A stretch of 44,721 nucleotides of DNA from Nitrospirales bacterium (lineage in GTDB: Bacteria; Nitrospirota; Nitrospiria; Nitrospirales; UBA8639). The stretch's first letter is position 1; each line of letters starts with the position of its first letter. Location: NCBI GenBank assembly GCA_021604005.1, contig BQIV01000038.1, positions 1 through 44,721 of the forward strand, in the 5' to 3' direction. The notes beneath the pieces were generated by a model. It was not told the origin of the DNA. It did no database searches and was given only the letters and a program-made list of their open reading frames with translations. Below, piece after piece: positions 17,314 to 27,100 of this stretch. A program made the position numbers and the translations under genes.

Positions 17314-19170
17314 TCACACGAGACGTTTGGCGGTCTCGACGATGACGCGGGCGCTGATGCCATACCGATCCAATAATTCATTGGATTTTCCGCTATGCGG
17401 GATTTCTCTGACCGCCAGCTTATGAAGCCGAATGCCTTCTCCTGATAATGCGCTGAGCACGGCATCGCCCAGCCCACCATGTGCGTAGTGGTCTTCGACG
17501 GTGAGGAATGTGTTGGACGTGGCGCGCGCGCATTCTAAGAGTGTTGCCCGATCGATCGGGACGATACTGTACAGATCGACAATACGAACATGAATGCCGG
17601 CCTCGGCGAGTTCGTCATAGGCTTTTAAGGCTTCGAACAGCGTGACGCCAGCGGCGACAATCGTTAAGCGGTCTTGATCGCTTTGTCGAAGAACTTTCGA
17701 CCCTCCAATATGGAAAATATCATCATTGCCATAGAGGATTGGGGTTTTGGGTCGGCTGGTCCGCATATAGACCATGCCTTCATGGGAAGCGGCGGCCTGT
17801 ACCAAATGATACGCACAAACGGCATCCGACGGGTATAAGACGGTAACTCCCGGCTGGACCGACATCATGGCTAAATCTTCAAGCCCCATTTGCGACGGTC
17901 CATCTTCGCCGATGCTGACTCCTGCATGCGATCCCATAAGTTTGATATTGGCGTGGCTGATAGCCGACATTCGAATGAAATCGTAGGCGCGAGTGAGGAA
18001 GCACGCAAAGGTTGCCGCAAACGGAATTTTACCGCATGCCGCAAGGCCTGCCGCGGCGCCGACCATGTTTTGTTCGGCAATAAAATTCTCAAAGAATCGT
18101 GTTGGAAATCGTTGGCCGAACTTGTCGGTAAACGTGGAATTTTTAACATCGGCATCGAGGGTGACAACGAGCGAGTTGGCTTCGCCTAGATGCACAAGTG
18201 CTTCTCCAAATGCTTCACGCGTGGCCACAGACTTTTGCGCATCATATGCCGGTGGAGCAACGGGTAAGATTTTGGGTGGAGCGGATTCGTGAGGAGTTGG
18301 TCCAGGAATGGTCGGAGATGGCTCTGCCGTATTCAACAAAGCGGAGAGCTCGTGGATCGCTTTTTCCGAATCCTCGCGGTTGAGCGGTTTTCCATGCCAG
18401 TTCATTTTATCTTCGGCAAAAGAAATGCCTTTGCCTTTTAATGTTTTGGCTAAGAGGACGGTTGGTCGATCGTGGGTATTGGCCGCTTCGTGAAAGGCCT
18501 CATGTAAGGCTGTGTGGTCATGTCCGTCGACAGGTATCGTATGCCACCCGAATCCCTTCCACCGTGCTTGATACGCGTTGATGTCATGTTGGAGCAGCGT
18601 TGGATCGGATTGCCCCAGCCGATTGATATCGACAATGGCGCAGAGGTTGTCGAGCTGTTGGTATTGCGCAATTTCCGCAGCTTCCCAGACCGATCCTTCC
18701 ACTGATTCTCCATCACCCATCAGAACATACACACGTGCATCGTTTTGATCTAAATATTTATGATTGAGGGCAATGCCCACTCCGCCACACAGGCCTTGAC
18801 CGAGTGAGCCTGTCGCCATGTCCACAAATGGCAGTCGAGGAGTTGGATGCCCTTCTAAATCCGAATGAAGTTTTCGTAAATTGACGAGGTCGTTCCGTTG
18901 AATCAACCCCGCTTCAGCCCAGGCAGCATAGAGTAGGGGGGCGGCATGCCCCTTCGATAAAATAAATCGATCATTCCCAGGATGTTTCGGATCGCTGGGA
19001 TCATACCGCATAATGCCAAAGAAGAGGGTTGCGACGATGTCGGCAGCAGAACAACAACTAGTCGGATGCCCGCTTCCCGCCTCGGTCGTTCCCTGAATAC
19101 TATGAATTCGTAATTGCGTTGCGTAATGTTGCAGCGATTGCATTGACTGGCCAGAAACAGTAGGTGACAC
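17314..19170 (-). CDS. tkt: Transketolase
   Basis: A 618-residue thiamine-diphosphate enzyme exchanging two-carbon units between ketose and aldose phosphates in the pentose phosphate and related pathways. The substrate-site motif TEAGSGHPTSCCSAADIV is near residue 30, the ThDP motif GDGESVEGSVWEAAEIA is near residue 151, and the pyrimidine domain has FFENFIAEQNMVGAAAG and GSHAGVSIGEDGPSQMG. The C-terminal domain is complete. I prefer GTG 19170 to TTG 19182 because GGAG lies 6-7 bp before it. It is a single-chain protein, somewhat shorter than the ~660-residue enterobacterial form, and is followed by the Crp/Fnr gene. Confidence 0.92.
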   Translation of the reverse strand: MSPTVSGQSMQSLQHYATQLRIHSIQGTTEAGSGHPTSCCSAADIVATLFFGIMRYDPSDPKHPGNDRFILSKGHAAPLLYAAWAEAGLIQRNDLVNLRKLHSDLEGHPTPRLPFVDMATGSLGQGLCGGVGIALNHKYLDQNDARVYVLMGDGESVEGSVWEAAEIAQYQQLDNLCAIVDINRLGQSDPTLLQHDINAYQARWKGFGWHTIPVDGHDHTALHEAFHEAANTHDRPTVLLAKTLKGKGISFAEDKMNWHGKPLNREDSEKAIHELSALLNTAEPSPTIPGPTPHESAPPKILPVAPPAYDAQKSVATREAFGEALVHLGEANSLVVTLDADVKNSTFTDKFGQRFPTRFFENFIAEQNMVGAAAGLAACGKIPFAATFACFLTRAYDFIRMSAISHANIKLMGSHAGVSIGEDGPSQMGLEDLAMMSVQPGVTVLYPSDAVCAYHLVQAAASHEGMVYMRTSRPKTPILYGNDDIFHIGGSKVLRQSDQDRLTIVAAGVTLFEALKAYDELAEAGIHVRIVDLYSIVPIDRATLLECARATSNTFLTVEDHYAHGGLGDAVLSALSGEGIRLHKLAVREIPHSGKSNELLDRYGISARVIVETAKRLV

Positions 19171-19513
19171 GATAGACTCCAATTGTTTGGTGAAATGGAA
19201 TGGACGTTATAGCCCCTCGATGTGACGATAGAAAACCTTCATTATCTTCAACAGTGCGGATCAGACTGACTCACTTGGTGACATTTCGCAGATGCTGAAG
19301 GAATATGGAACGGCTATAGGTGAGTTACGGTAACAGACGCTTCCTATCCAGTCAATTTGTGGATTCTCGTAGTTCCGTGATGGTCTTACCACCTTGAATA
19401 ACTATATATTGTGTCATGTGATAATTGAGCGTATATGCATATGGGAGAGAGGTTGTGTGTTACCATACACGTTTTTTATGAATGAATCGAAAGGCGTAGA
19501 CAAGGAGGAGGCA
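19171..19513. other. Divergent intergenic region, tkt and lipoprotein
   Basis: About 340 bp separate the transketolase gene from the small lipoprotein gene. It should hold both promoters. TTGAAT near 19394 and an extended -10-like TGTGATAAT near 19418 are possible elements for the rightward gene, but the 20-bp spacing is poor. No credible gene is seen. Confidence 0.35.
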
Positions 19514-19759
19514 ATGATGAATACGCAATTTTTCGGTCGATGGTGTGGACAAAAGCCACACGTCGTGATGGGAGGTATGGGTTCGATGATTGGCGGAATT
19601 GCGAGAGGTCTGTTGGTATTGTTGACGTGTCTTGGTGTTTTCGGGTGCAGTACGCCGGCCGAAACGGCACCAGAACCAACAAAAGAAGACATTCGAAATG
19701 ATGCCAATCGATTTTTTAACAAACTGGAACAAGAAAAGCACGGTGAGATGGAGCGTTAG
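19514..19759 (+). CDS. Small putative lipoprotein, 81 aa
   Basis: An 81-residue protein with an n-region, a hydrophobic segment (ARGLLVLLTCLGVF) and a lipobox-like LGVFGC, followed by a short charged mature part (PTKEDIRNDANRFFNKLEQE). It is probably anchored in a membrane by a lipidated Cys near residue 45. AAGGAGGAGG lies 2-8 bp before tandem ATG codons (19514 and 19517), which fixes the start there rather than at 19394. The n-region is unusually long, so the hydrophobic segment may function from a later start. Role unknown. Confidence 0.65.
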   Translation: MMNTQFFGRWCGQKPHVVMGGMGSMIGGIARGLLVLLTCLGVFGCSTPAETAPEPTKEDIRNDANRFFNKLEQEKHGEMER

Positions 19760-19860
19760 TCCCCATATTGACTTCTAATTACGTTTCATATCCTGGAATG
19801 TCTGTTGTCGGTTCATGACCGTAAAATCTTACGCTGCACTACTGCGACTCGTTCTCGATC

Positions 19861-20106
19861 ATGTGGCCAAAGTTGATGTCGCGGCTCACATGTCTGTTCG
19901 TGAAGCGGTCTGTTCCCGAAAGATTTGCTATTGGCTGTGTGCTCGTCCTCTTACTGACATGCCTGTCATCTGCGGGAGGGCACGGCTTTACTTTCAGTCT
20001 CATTCCGGGTGTTCTCTTTTTGGCCAGTCGCCACAACGTTGACCAAGCACATGCTGCTTACCGAAGTTTGCTAGAATGCCGAACGTTATCACCGCATGGC
20101 GGATAA
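19861..20106 (+). CDS. Possible small membrane protein
   Basis: An 81-residue frame with one hydrophobic segment (FAIGCVLVLLLTCLSS, residues 22-37) and a second apolar stretch (FSLIPGVLFLA), ending SLLECRTLSPHGG. It lies between the small lipoprotein and the peptide transporter on the same strand. There is no clear ribosome-binding site and no recognised family, so it could be a chance frame. Confidence 0.3.
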   Translation: MWPKLMSRLTCLFVKRSVPERFAIGCVLVLLLTCLSSAGGHGFTFSLIPGVLFLASRHNVDQAHAAYRSLLECRTLSPHGG

Positions 20107-20133
20107 TTTTCTTAGGTTTTTCGACTTGCTCCC

Positions 20134-21513
20134 ATGACTAACCGACCTTTCCGAACCACACCAGTGGCCACTGATGGCATGCCGCCTGGTGTGTATCATC
20201 TAGTCGTGAATGAGGGGGCTGAACGATTTAGTTTTTACGGGATGCGTGCCATTTTGATCGTCTTTATGACGGACCTGTTATTGAATCAGGATGGTGTGCT
20301 CGACGTCATGACCGATGCCGAGGCCCGAGCCCATTTTCATTTGTTTACCTCAGCTGTGTATTTTTTTCCGTTCCTGGGGGCGTTACTCGCAGATGGATGG
20401 TTGGGGAAATACAACACCATTATTCCTCTGTCTCTCGTGTACTGCGCTGGACATTTTGCGTTAGCCCTTGATCAAACGCGTGTGGGGCTTTTGATTGGTC
20501 TCACGCTCATTGCGATCGGATCTGGCGGGATTAAACCCTGTGTGTCGGCTGTACTAGGCGATCAATTTGGTGTGCGGAATCAGCACCGTCTCTCTCAAGC
20601 CTTTTCTTGGTTCTATTTCGCCATCAACTTTGGAGCCTTTATCTCAACGTTGCTGACGCCATGGTTACTTAAACGCTATGGTCCGGATGTGGCCTTTGGT
20701 GTCCCTGGTGTGCTGATGTTGTGTGCGACGTTTGTGTTCTGGATGGGCCGGTATTCCTATGTGCATGTCAGACCTGAGGCTCGTCAGTTTTTGACAGAGT
20801 TGAGAAGTGCCGCGGTATGGCAGGCAATCCTTAAATTGGCTGGGATTTTCCTTTTTGTGGCCTTCTTTTGGTCTCTCTACGATCAGACCTCTTCTGCCTG
20901 GGTATTACAGGCAAAACAAATGGATCGGCACTGGCTTGGGATCGAATGGTTACCGTCTCAGGTGCAAGCTGTGAATCCTGTCCTCATTATGATATTTATC
21001 CCAGTCTTTACCTATGGGATTTATCCCGCAATCAATCGGATATTTCCACTCACACCGTTGCGAAAAATTTCAATCGGGTTCTTTGTCACCATGCTGGCCT
21101 TTCTCATCTCGGCATCTATCGAACAGGATATTGAGGCTGGGCTTCGTCCGAATATTGTGTGGCAGCTTCTGGCCTATATGGTCATGACCGGAGCCGAGGT
21201 GATGGTCTCAATTACCTGCTTGGAGTTTTCATATACGCAAGCGCCGCTGAAGTTGAAGTCTGTCATTATGTCCCTCTTTCTCCTCTCGGTCTCCCTGGGA
21301 AATGCGTTTACGTCGTTTGTCAACTATTTCATCCAAAACCCGGACGGAACCACATGGCTTCAGGGGGCCAGTTACTATTATTTCTTCTCCTGCATCATGC
21401 TGCTTGTCTCGATACTCTTTATTTTTGTGGCGAAGAATTACCGGGAGGAGGTTTATCTACATGGGGAGGATAGAGTGGAGCCACATACTGTCCAATCAGA
21501 AACATTCAATTAA
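20134..21513 (+). CDS. POT-family proton-dependent oligopeptide transporter
   Basis: A 459-residue inner-membrane protein with about 12-14 hydrophobic segments. The N-terminal family motif E-x-x-E-R-F is present as NEGAERFSFYGMRA (about residues 26-39), followed by the PTR2 signature region LGALLADGWLGKYNTIIPLS and IGSGGIKPCVSAVLGDQFG. FFWSLYDQTSSAW near residue 246 matches the TM7 region of POT proteins. It probably imports di- and tripeptides with protons. Other POT proteins carry nitrate or other solutes, so the substrate is not certain. Confidence 0.9.
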   Translation: MTNRPFRTTPVATDGMPPGVYHLVVNEGAERFSFYGMRAILIVFMTDLLLNQDGVLDVMTDAEARAHFHLFTSAVYFFPFLGALLADGWLGKYNTIIPLSLVYCAGHFALALDQTRVGLLIGLTLIAIGSGGIKPCVSAVLGDQFGVRNQHRLSQAFSWFYFAINFGAFISTLLTPWLLKRYGPDVAFGVPGVLMLCATFVFWMGRYSYVHVRPEARQFLTELRSAAVWQAILKLAGIFLFVAFFWSLYDQTSSAWVLQAKQMDRHWLGIEWLPSQVQAVNPVLIMIFIPVFTYGIYPAINRIFPLTPLRKISIGFFVTMLAFLISASIEQDIEAGLRPNIVWQLLAYMVMTGAEVMVSITCLEFSYTQAPLKLKSVIMSLFLLSVSLGNAFTSFVNYFIQNPDGTTWLQGASYYYFFSCIMLLVSILFIFVAKNYREEVYLHGEDRVEPHTVQSETFN

Positions 21514-21985
21514 CACGGCGCGGGATAACGTTTCATCCAGCGACAGGTATCCGAAACGGCTAACGCCCTGCCTGGTTTGGTAAAAAATCAAAAAGTACCC
21601 TATCAAAATATCTTCTAAAGACAAGCATTATTTTCATGTGGATAACCTGTGAGATATGTTAAACGGCTTGACAGGAAAGGGGGAAAGCGTTCTCAATAAT
21701 ATTTTCTCCTGAAATTGCCATTTATTTGAAATGAATATCTCATAAGCTATTGAAATATTTATATTTATTGAATGTTGATGTTTTTGGAACGTGTGACGGT
21801 TTTTTCTCGAACCCGTATGAATGTTTCTGTGAAAATATCTTGATTTTTCGTCTGTGAATTGCTAGGGGATAAGTCCATTAAGATTGAATGCCTAGGTAGT
21901 AATCAGGTCGCGTTCCCTGGGTAGGCGGTTGATACGAGATGAGCGTATTCAAGCGAGGTACATCATAGTCAATTGGCGGGCAGTT
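21514..21985. other. AT-rich intergenic region
   Basis: A 472-bp gap between two convergent genes. The middle (about 21700-21860) is strikingly AT-rich, with runs such as ATTTATATTTATTGAATG, compared with the roughly balanced flanks. I found no reading frame with protein-like content, no tRNA and no obvious terminator. A possible -35 TTGACA at 21669 lacks a partner at normal spacing. Confidence 0.5.
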
Positions 21986-22741
21986 TTAGTCCTGGCTTAA
22001 ATACAGGATTTGGTTGATTCTGAATTTGTTCGTATAGTGTATTGGCTGGATATATTGTGAATGAAAACACCGTCCATCAAAAATCATAAGCCGGTTAGGT
22101 TTCATCTCAATAAGATGTAAGAGCTCCCAATATTCGTTCCCATCATTAATGTACCGATTTTCTCGACAGGCAAATAGCGGGTTGAAAATCATACTGTTTT
22201 GAAAGTTTTCATAACCCTCCTCATTTTTTAAAAATTCATCACTCAGTTCCAAGCGGTTTGCGAGGGCGCGAATCTCCTGATCCGGGATTCTGGGCAACCG
22301 CTCTAGGTTTGTGGGTTTGTGTCGAAACAGGCCGGTGCCTCCTGCGCAGGATTCTTGAGGATTAAGCCAAATCATGGCCGTGATATCTTGATCTATGTGT
22401 GGTTGACGTTGTCCGATATTGAGACGATAGCTCTTGTTCGTTATTCCAGAAAAGACAATTGGTTGCGGGTTGAATGCTGAATGCAGTGGGGCATCCCAAA
22501 GCTTGCTAATGATGTGGATAAGCGGTTGAGTATCTCTGTTGGCTGCAGCACGAACCCCTGGGAAATTTCCGATGATTTCGAATCGGTTGGTATATGGAAG
22601 TTCTAGTGCGTAGGTGAGGATTTTCTCTGGGTGCCGATAGAAGTGATCGGCCGTAACGACTTTGTGCTTACCTTCTCCAACATATTGGACTTGAACGTCG
22701 CAATCATCGTTGATTCCAAAGAGGTCGTCATTGATATTCAT
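21986..22741 (-). CDS. DUF6445-like protein, putative 2OG-Fe(II) oxygenase
   Basis: A 251-residue soluble protein resembling the DUF6445 family. It has the facial-triad pattern of 2-oxoglutarate/Fe(II) oxygenases: H115-x-D117 (QPHIDQDITAMIWLN) and H227 (FDGRCFHSQY), with R241 in KFRINQILYL positioned to bind the 2-oxoglutarate carboxylate. Such proteins occur near halogenase and peptide-tailoring genes in other bacteria, but none of those genes is seen here. The substrate is unknown. It looks slightly more AT-rich than its neighbours and is isolated between long non-coding stretches, which hints at acquisition. Confidence 0.72.
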   Translation of the reverse strand: MNINDDLFGINDDCDVQVQYVGEGKHKVVTADHFYRHPEKILTYALELPYTNRFEIIGNFPGVRAAANRDTQPLIHIISKLWDAPLHSAFNPQPIVFSGITNKSYRLNIGQRQPHIDQDITAMIWLNPQESCAGGTGLFRHKPTNLERLPRIPDQEIRALANRLELSDEFLKNEEGYENFQNSMIFNPLFACRENRYINDGNEYWELLHLIEMKPNRLMIFDGRCFHSQYIQPIHYTNKFRINQILYLSQD

Positions 22742-23188
22742 AATGAACCTAAAGAGGGTATGTGGATGAATTCAATATGACGTTGCGAGTGCATAGTGCC
22801 CATATCTTTGGTGAGAGTCAATTCCTGTCAAGACCGTTAGGTTTTGGCATGTATCTCGATAGTGTATCCATATTGATACAAGAAGATATACCTGGACACG
22901 GTCGTTGCGTGAATCAACAGAGCCTGACGGGTAATCGTTGTCTTGATCTTGCTGTTACTATTGTCTTAATTACAGGTGTGCTTGAACACGGTGGTTCAGT
23001 GACCCCTTGGTATAACTGAATCGGCTATCACCAATTAAGTGTTGTCCGAATTGGGTATGGGTTGGATGTCCGGTGCCGTCAGTCTCTGCAGTGTAAGGGT
23101 AGAGGGTGGTGAATCGCACAAACTTGATGTTTGTGCCGTTTGAGTCAATGAAAAAGAGGCTTGAGGGGGATTCTGGATATGATGAAGT
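22742..23188. other. Intergenic region with one hairpin
   Basis: A 447-bp stretch between the DUF6445-like gene start and the accA stop. A frame at 22762-23019 has an upstream GAGGG but no protein-like features. A perfect hairpin GCACAAAC-TTGAT-GTTTGTGC lies at 23116-23136 (annotated separately). Otherwise nothing was recognised. Confidence 0.45.
23116..23136 (-). terminator. Hairpin downstream of accA
   Basis: A perfect 8-bp stem (GCACAAAC/GTTTGTGC) with a 5-nt loop lies about 53 bp beyond the accA stop. No T tract follows it on the minus strand, so it may act as an RNA-stabilising or weak termination structure rather than a classical terminator. Confidence 0.35.
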
Positions 23189-24172
23189 TCAAGTGGCCGT
23201 ATTGACTTGATGATCGTGTTGGGTCTCGCAAATGGCTTCCATTTTTCTGAATTTTTCGTCTCGCTCACGCAAGAGCGTTGTCACTGAGAGTGTGCCGAGC
23301 TGTTCGAGTATTGAGTCGAGAGTTTGGCCAAGCTGTTGTGCGGTGGTTTCGATGTCACGATGGGCTCCTCCCAATGGCTCGGGAATCACATGATCGACGA
23401 TGCCAAGCTTGAGAAGTTCTGGAGCCGTGAGTTTCAGCGCCGAGGCAGCTTGCGCGGCTTTTGACGCATCATCCCATAAAATAGCTGCACATCCTTCAGG
23501 GGAAATGACGGAATAAATCGAATGTTCCAGAATACAGATTCGGTCGGCCACGCCTAAGGCTAAGGCCCCGCCGCTTCCACCTTCGCCGGTAATGATGGCG
23601 ATGATTGGGACATGTAGCCGTGCCATGGTCATCAAATTTCTGGCAATGGCTTCGGCTTGTCCCCGTTGTTCCGCATCGATCCCGGGATAGGCCCCAGGGG
23701 TGTCGATAAACGTGACAATCGGACGGCCAAACTTTTCCGCCATTTTCATGAGGCGAAGGGCTTTTCGATACCCTTCAGGGTTTGGCATGCCAAAATTGCG
23801 TCGCATGCGTTCTTTCAAGGTTTTGCCTTTTTCTTGTCCAATGACCATAACGGTCCGATCCTTTAGGGTAGCAAAACCTCCAAGGATGGCATGATCGTCG
23901 CCAAAGAGACGATCACCGTGGAGTTCAAGGAAATCTTGAGTCATCACGTCTAGATAGTTTGAGATGGATGGACGTTGGGGATGTCTGGCAATTTGACTAT
24001 GCTGCCATGGGGTGAGATTCCCGTAGAGCTCTTTCTCAAGTTCATTCAACCGTACGGTTTGTTTTTCAATCTGGTCGAGTACCGACTGTTTTTGAGAATT
24101 GGATTTTTGGAGGCGATGAATGCGCTCTTCAAGTTCACGTAGCGGTTTTTCGAAGTCGAGATATTCTCTCAC
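23189..24172 (-). CDS. accA: Acetyl-CoA carboxylase carboxyltransferase subunit alpha
   Basis: A 327-residue subunit that, with AccD, moves the carboxyl group from biotin to acetyl-CoA to make malonyl-CoA for fatty acid synthesis. The N-terminal coiled coil begins MREYLDFEKPLRELEERIH. The ACCA core has PNPEGYRKALRLMKMAEKFG, TFIDTPGAYPGIDAEQRGQ and ITGEGGSGGALALGVADR, the CoA-binding crotonase-like motifs. The start is GTG at 24172 with GGGAG about 7 bp before it. It follows dnaE after 23 bp, a dnaE-accA order common in bacteria. The length matches the family. Confidence 0.96.
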   Translation of the reverse strand: MREYLDFEKPLRELEERIHRLQKSNSQKQSVLDQIEKQTVRLNELEKELYGNLTPWQHSQIARHPQRPSISNYLDVMTQDFLELHGDRLFGDDHAILGGFATLKDRTVMVIGQEKGKTLKERMRRNFGMPNPEGYRKALRLMKMAEKFGRPIVTFIDTPGAYPGIDAEQRGQAEAIARNLMTMARLHVPIIAIITGEGGSGGALALGVADRICILEHSIYSVISPEGCAAILWDDASKAAQAASALKLTAPELLKLGIVDHVIPEPLGGAHRDIETTAQQLGQTLDSILEQLGTLSVTTLLRERDEKFRKMEAICETQHDHQVNTAT

Positions 24173-24195
24173 AAGGTTCTCCCTATTCTCTGCGG

Positions 24196-27100
24196 TTAAT
24201 CGTGAAGCGTGACGGTCGACTTGCCCAGGATATGCTCAACCTCTTCCATGAATTCGGCGTTGGGAAGGACGCCGATGTTAGGGAGTGGAGAGGTCTTCGC
24301 GCATATCTGACTTTGAAGAGAAAAATGAATCGAGACTGAGACTGGTCCCGGGTGCCGGAGGAAAATACCGTGCAAATGATCCAAGCTGTTGTCTTGGGTA
24401 ACCGATTCGTCAATGTTGAGGGTCAACGATTTGATGTTATGTGACAGGAGTTCATGAATGGGCCGGATTGCCGTCGCTTTGATGCGTGTGCCACTGTCCA
24501 TCTGATCGACGGTTCCGGTGATCTGGATAATCGACTCGGGAACCACGTGCTCGGCACTGGCCTTGTAGAGTTCGGGGAAGACAATAATCTCAACCGTTCC
24601 GTAGAGATCTTCAAGCTGGATATAGGCCATGGGATCCCCACGTTTGGTTGTATGGTGTTTGATTGAAGAGACGACGCCACAGAGTTTGATATCTTTCCCT
24701 TCCCGGACGTCGGTCAATGTCGCCGTCGTACTGGTAGAAAATTGTTTGATGGCGGCCGCATGTCTATTGAGTGGATGAGCGGTGATATAAAATCCCGTCA
24801 ATTCCCGTTCGTATTTCAAGAGCTCCGGTTGCGGCCATTCGCTCAGATTGGGCAAGGAAAATTCTAGTGGTGTCGCGGAGTCTTGGGTGCTGTCTTCCTC
24901 TATCGCTTCAAAGAGGCTAGTTTGACCATGTCGTTTCCGGCGTTGAACGGTGTTGGCTTCTTCTAACGCTTTTTCCAGTATCGCCATCAATTGAGACCGG
25001 GTGAGTTTCATGGAATCGAAGGCTCCGACTTTGATTAATCCCTCAATCACGCGTTTATTGACTTTCTGTAAATCGATCTGACAGCAAAAGTCATAAAATG
25101 AGCGAAAGAGGCCGTTGTCTTCGCGTGTCGCTAAAATACTTTCAACGGCTCCGCCACCTACGTTCTTAATCGCCGCCAACCCGAATCGTATACCGTCCGG
25201 AACTACGGAAAAATCCTTTCCGCTTTGATTGACATCAGGGGGGAGAATTTTCAGTCCCCGTTCGCGGCATTCCGTGAAATAGCCGACCATTTTGTCGGTA
25301 TTGCCCATTTCCGTGGTCAGTAAGGCCGCCATGAATTCCGTCGGATAATGTGTCTTGAGGTAGGCGGTCTGATATGTCACGAGGGCATAGGCCGCAGAAT
25401 GCGATTTATTGAATCCGTACCCTGCAAAAAAGGCCATTTGATCAAACAGCTTTTCGGCCTTTTTCTCTGGAATACGTTTCTGTTTCGCGCCTTCGATGAA
25501 TAAGGCTTTCTGTTTGGCCATTTCTTCGTGTTTTTTCTTCCCCATGGCTCGCCGGAGCAGATCCGCTTGTCCGAGGCTAAACCCGGCAAGCTGGTTAGCT
25601 ACAGCCATAACCTGTTCTTGATAGACGATGACACCATAGGTTTCTTTGAGGATTGATTCAAGCTGAGGCGGATCGTATGTCGTTTTCGATGGGTCTCGCT
25701 TTCGTGCGATAAAGTCATCAACCATGCCGCTTTCCAATGGACCCGGGCGGTACAGCGCCAGAATAGCAATGAGATCTTCAAAACTTTCCGGTTTAATCTT
25801 CACGAGTAAGTTCCGCATGCCCGAACTTTCAAGTTGGAAGATGCCGGTAGTTTTTCCCGTCGCCAGTAACGCGTAGGTCTTGGCGTCGGTGAGGGAAATA
25901 TGATTGATGTCGAGGTGCGCCGATTCAGGTGTGTTGGCATTGATGAGCTGCACGGCGCGATGGATCATCGTAAGTGTTTTAAGTCCAAGAAAGTCAAACT
26001 TCACCAATCCGACTTTTTCTACATCGGTCATGGTGTATTGGGTGACAATTTCGTCGTTGCTGGTTTTGTACAACGGGACATGTTCCATCAAGGGTTTTTG
26101 AGAAATCACCACGCCGGCGGCATGCGTGGAGGCATGCCGGGCAAGACCCTCCAAGGCTTGGGCCGTATCCATCAAGTCCTTCATGCGTGCATCGCTCTCG
26201 ATGAGCTCTTCCAAGCGAGGCTCTTGGGTTAAGGCCTCTTGCAAGGTAATATTCAATTGTGTGGGAACCAGTTTAGCCACGCGATCCACTTCGGCATAGG
26301 GAATATCCATGACCCGTCCCACGTCACGAATCGCCGCCTTTGCGCCGAGAGTCCCAAATGTGATGATTTGGCAGACGTGCTCTTCGCCATATTTTTCGAT
26401 GACGTAATTGATGACTTCGCCGCGACGGTCCATGCAGAAATCCATGTCGATATCTGGCATCGTGACGCGTTCAGGGTTCAAGAACCGTTCAAACAAGAGA
26501 TTGTATGACAGGGGATCGAGATCGGTGATTCGAAGGGCATAGGCGACAAGACTCCCTGCCGCAGAGCCGCGTCCAGGACCAACCGGAATGCCACGTGACC
26601 GTGCAAAATTGATAATGTCCCAGACAACCAGGAAATAGCCGGCATAGCCCATAGACGTTAAAATTCCGAGCTCGGCCTTAAGCCGTAATTCATAGGCGTC
26701 GCTTGCGATGCCGGTTGGCCGTTCCCGCAGTCTTGCGGCAAGTCCGTCTTCCGTAAGCTTTTGGAGGTAACTCTCACGGGTTTGACCGTCCGGTACCGGG
26801 TAATGGGGGAGATAGGTATCGCCAAATGACAGCTTGAGGTCGCAGAGTTCCGCAACTTGACAGGTATTCAAGACGGCTGACGGCAGTTCTGAAAAGTCGG
26901 CCACCATTTCATCTGTGGATTTGACATAGAGTTGATCAGTATCAAACTTCATACGTGACGGGTCTTTGAGGGTCTTGCCGGTCTGGAGGCAGAGCATGAT
27001 TTCATGTGGGCGGGCATCGCGTTTTTGGAGATAGTGGCAGTCATTGGTTCCGACTAACGGAATGCCGAGTTTCTTGTGAATGTCAACGAGTCCCCGATTG

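Noticed and set aside
22762-23019. An 85-codon plus-strand frame with GAGGG upstream.
   Set aside because: The predicted protein has no recognisable features. The ribosome-binding-like word alone is weak evidence.
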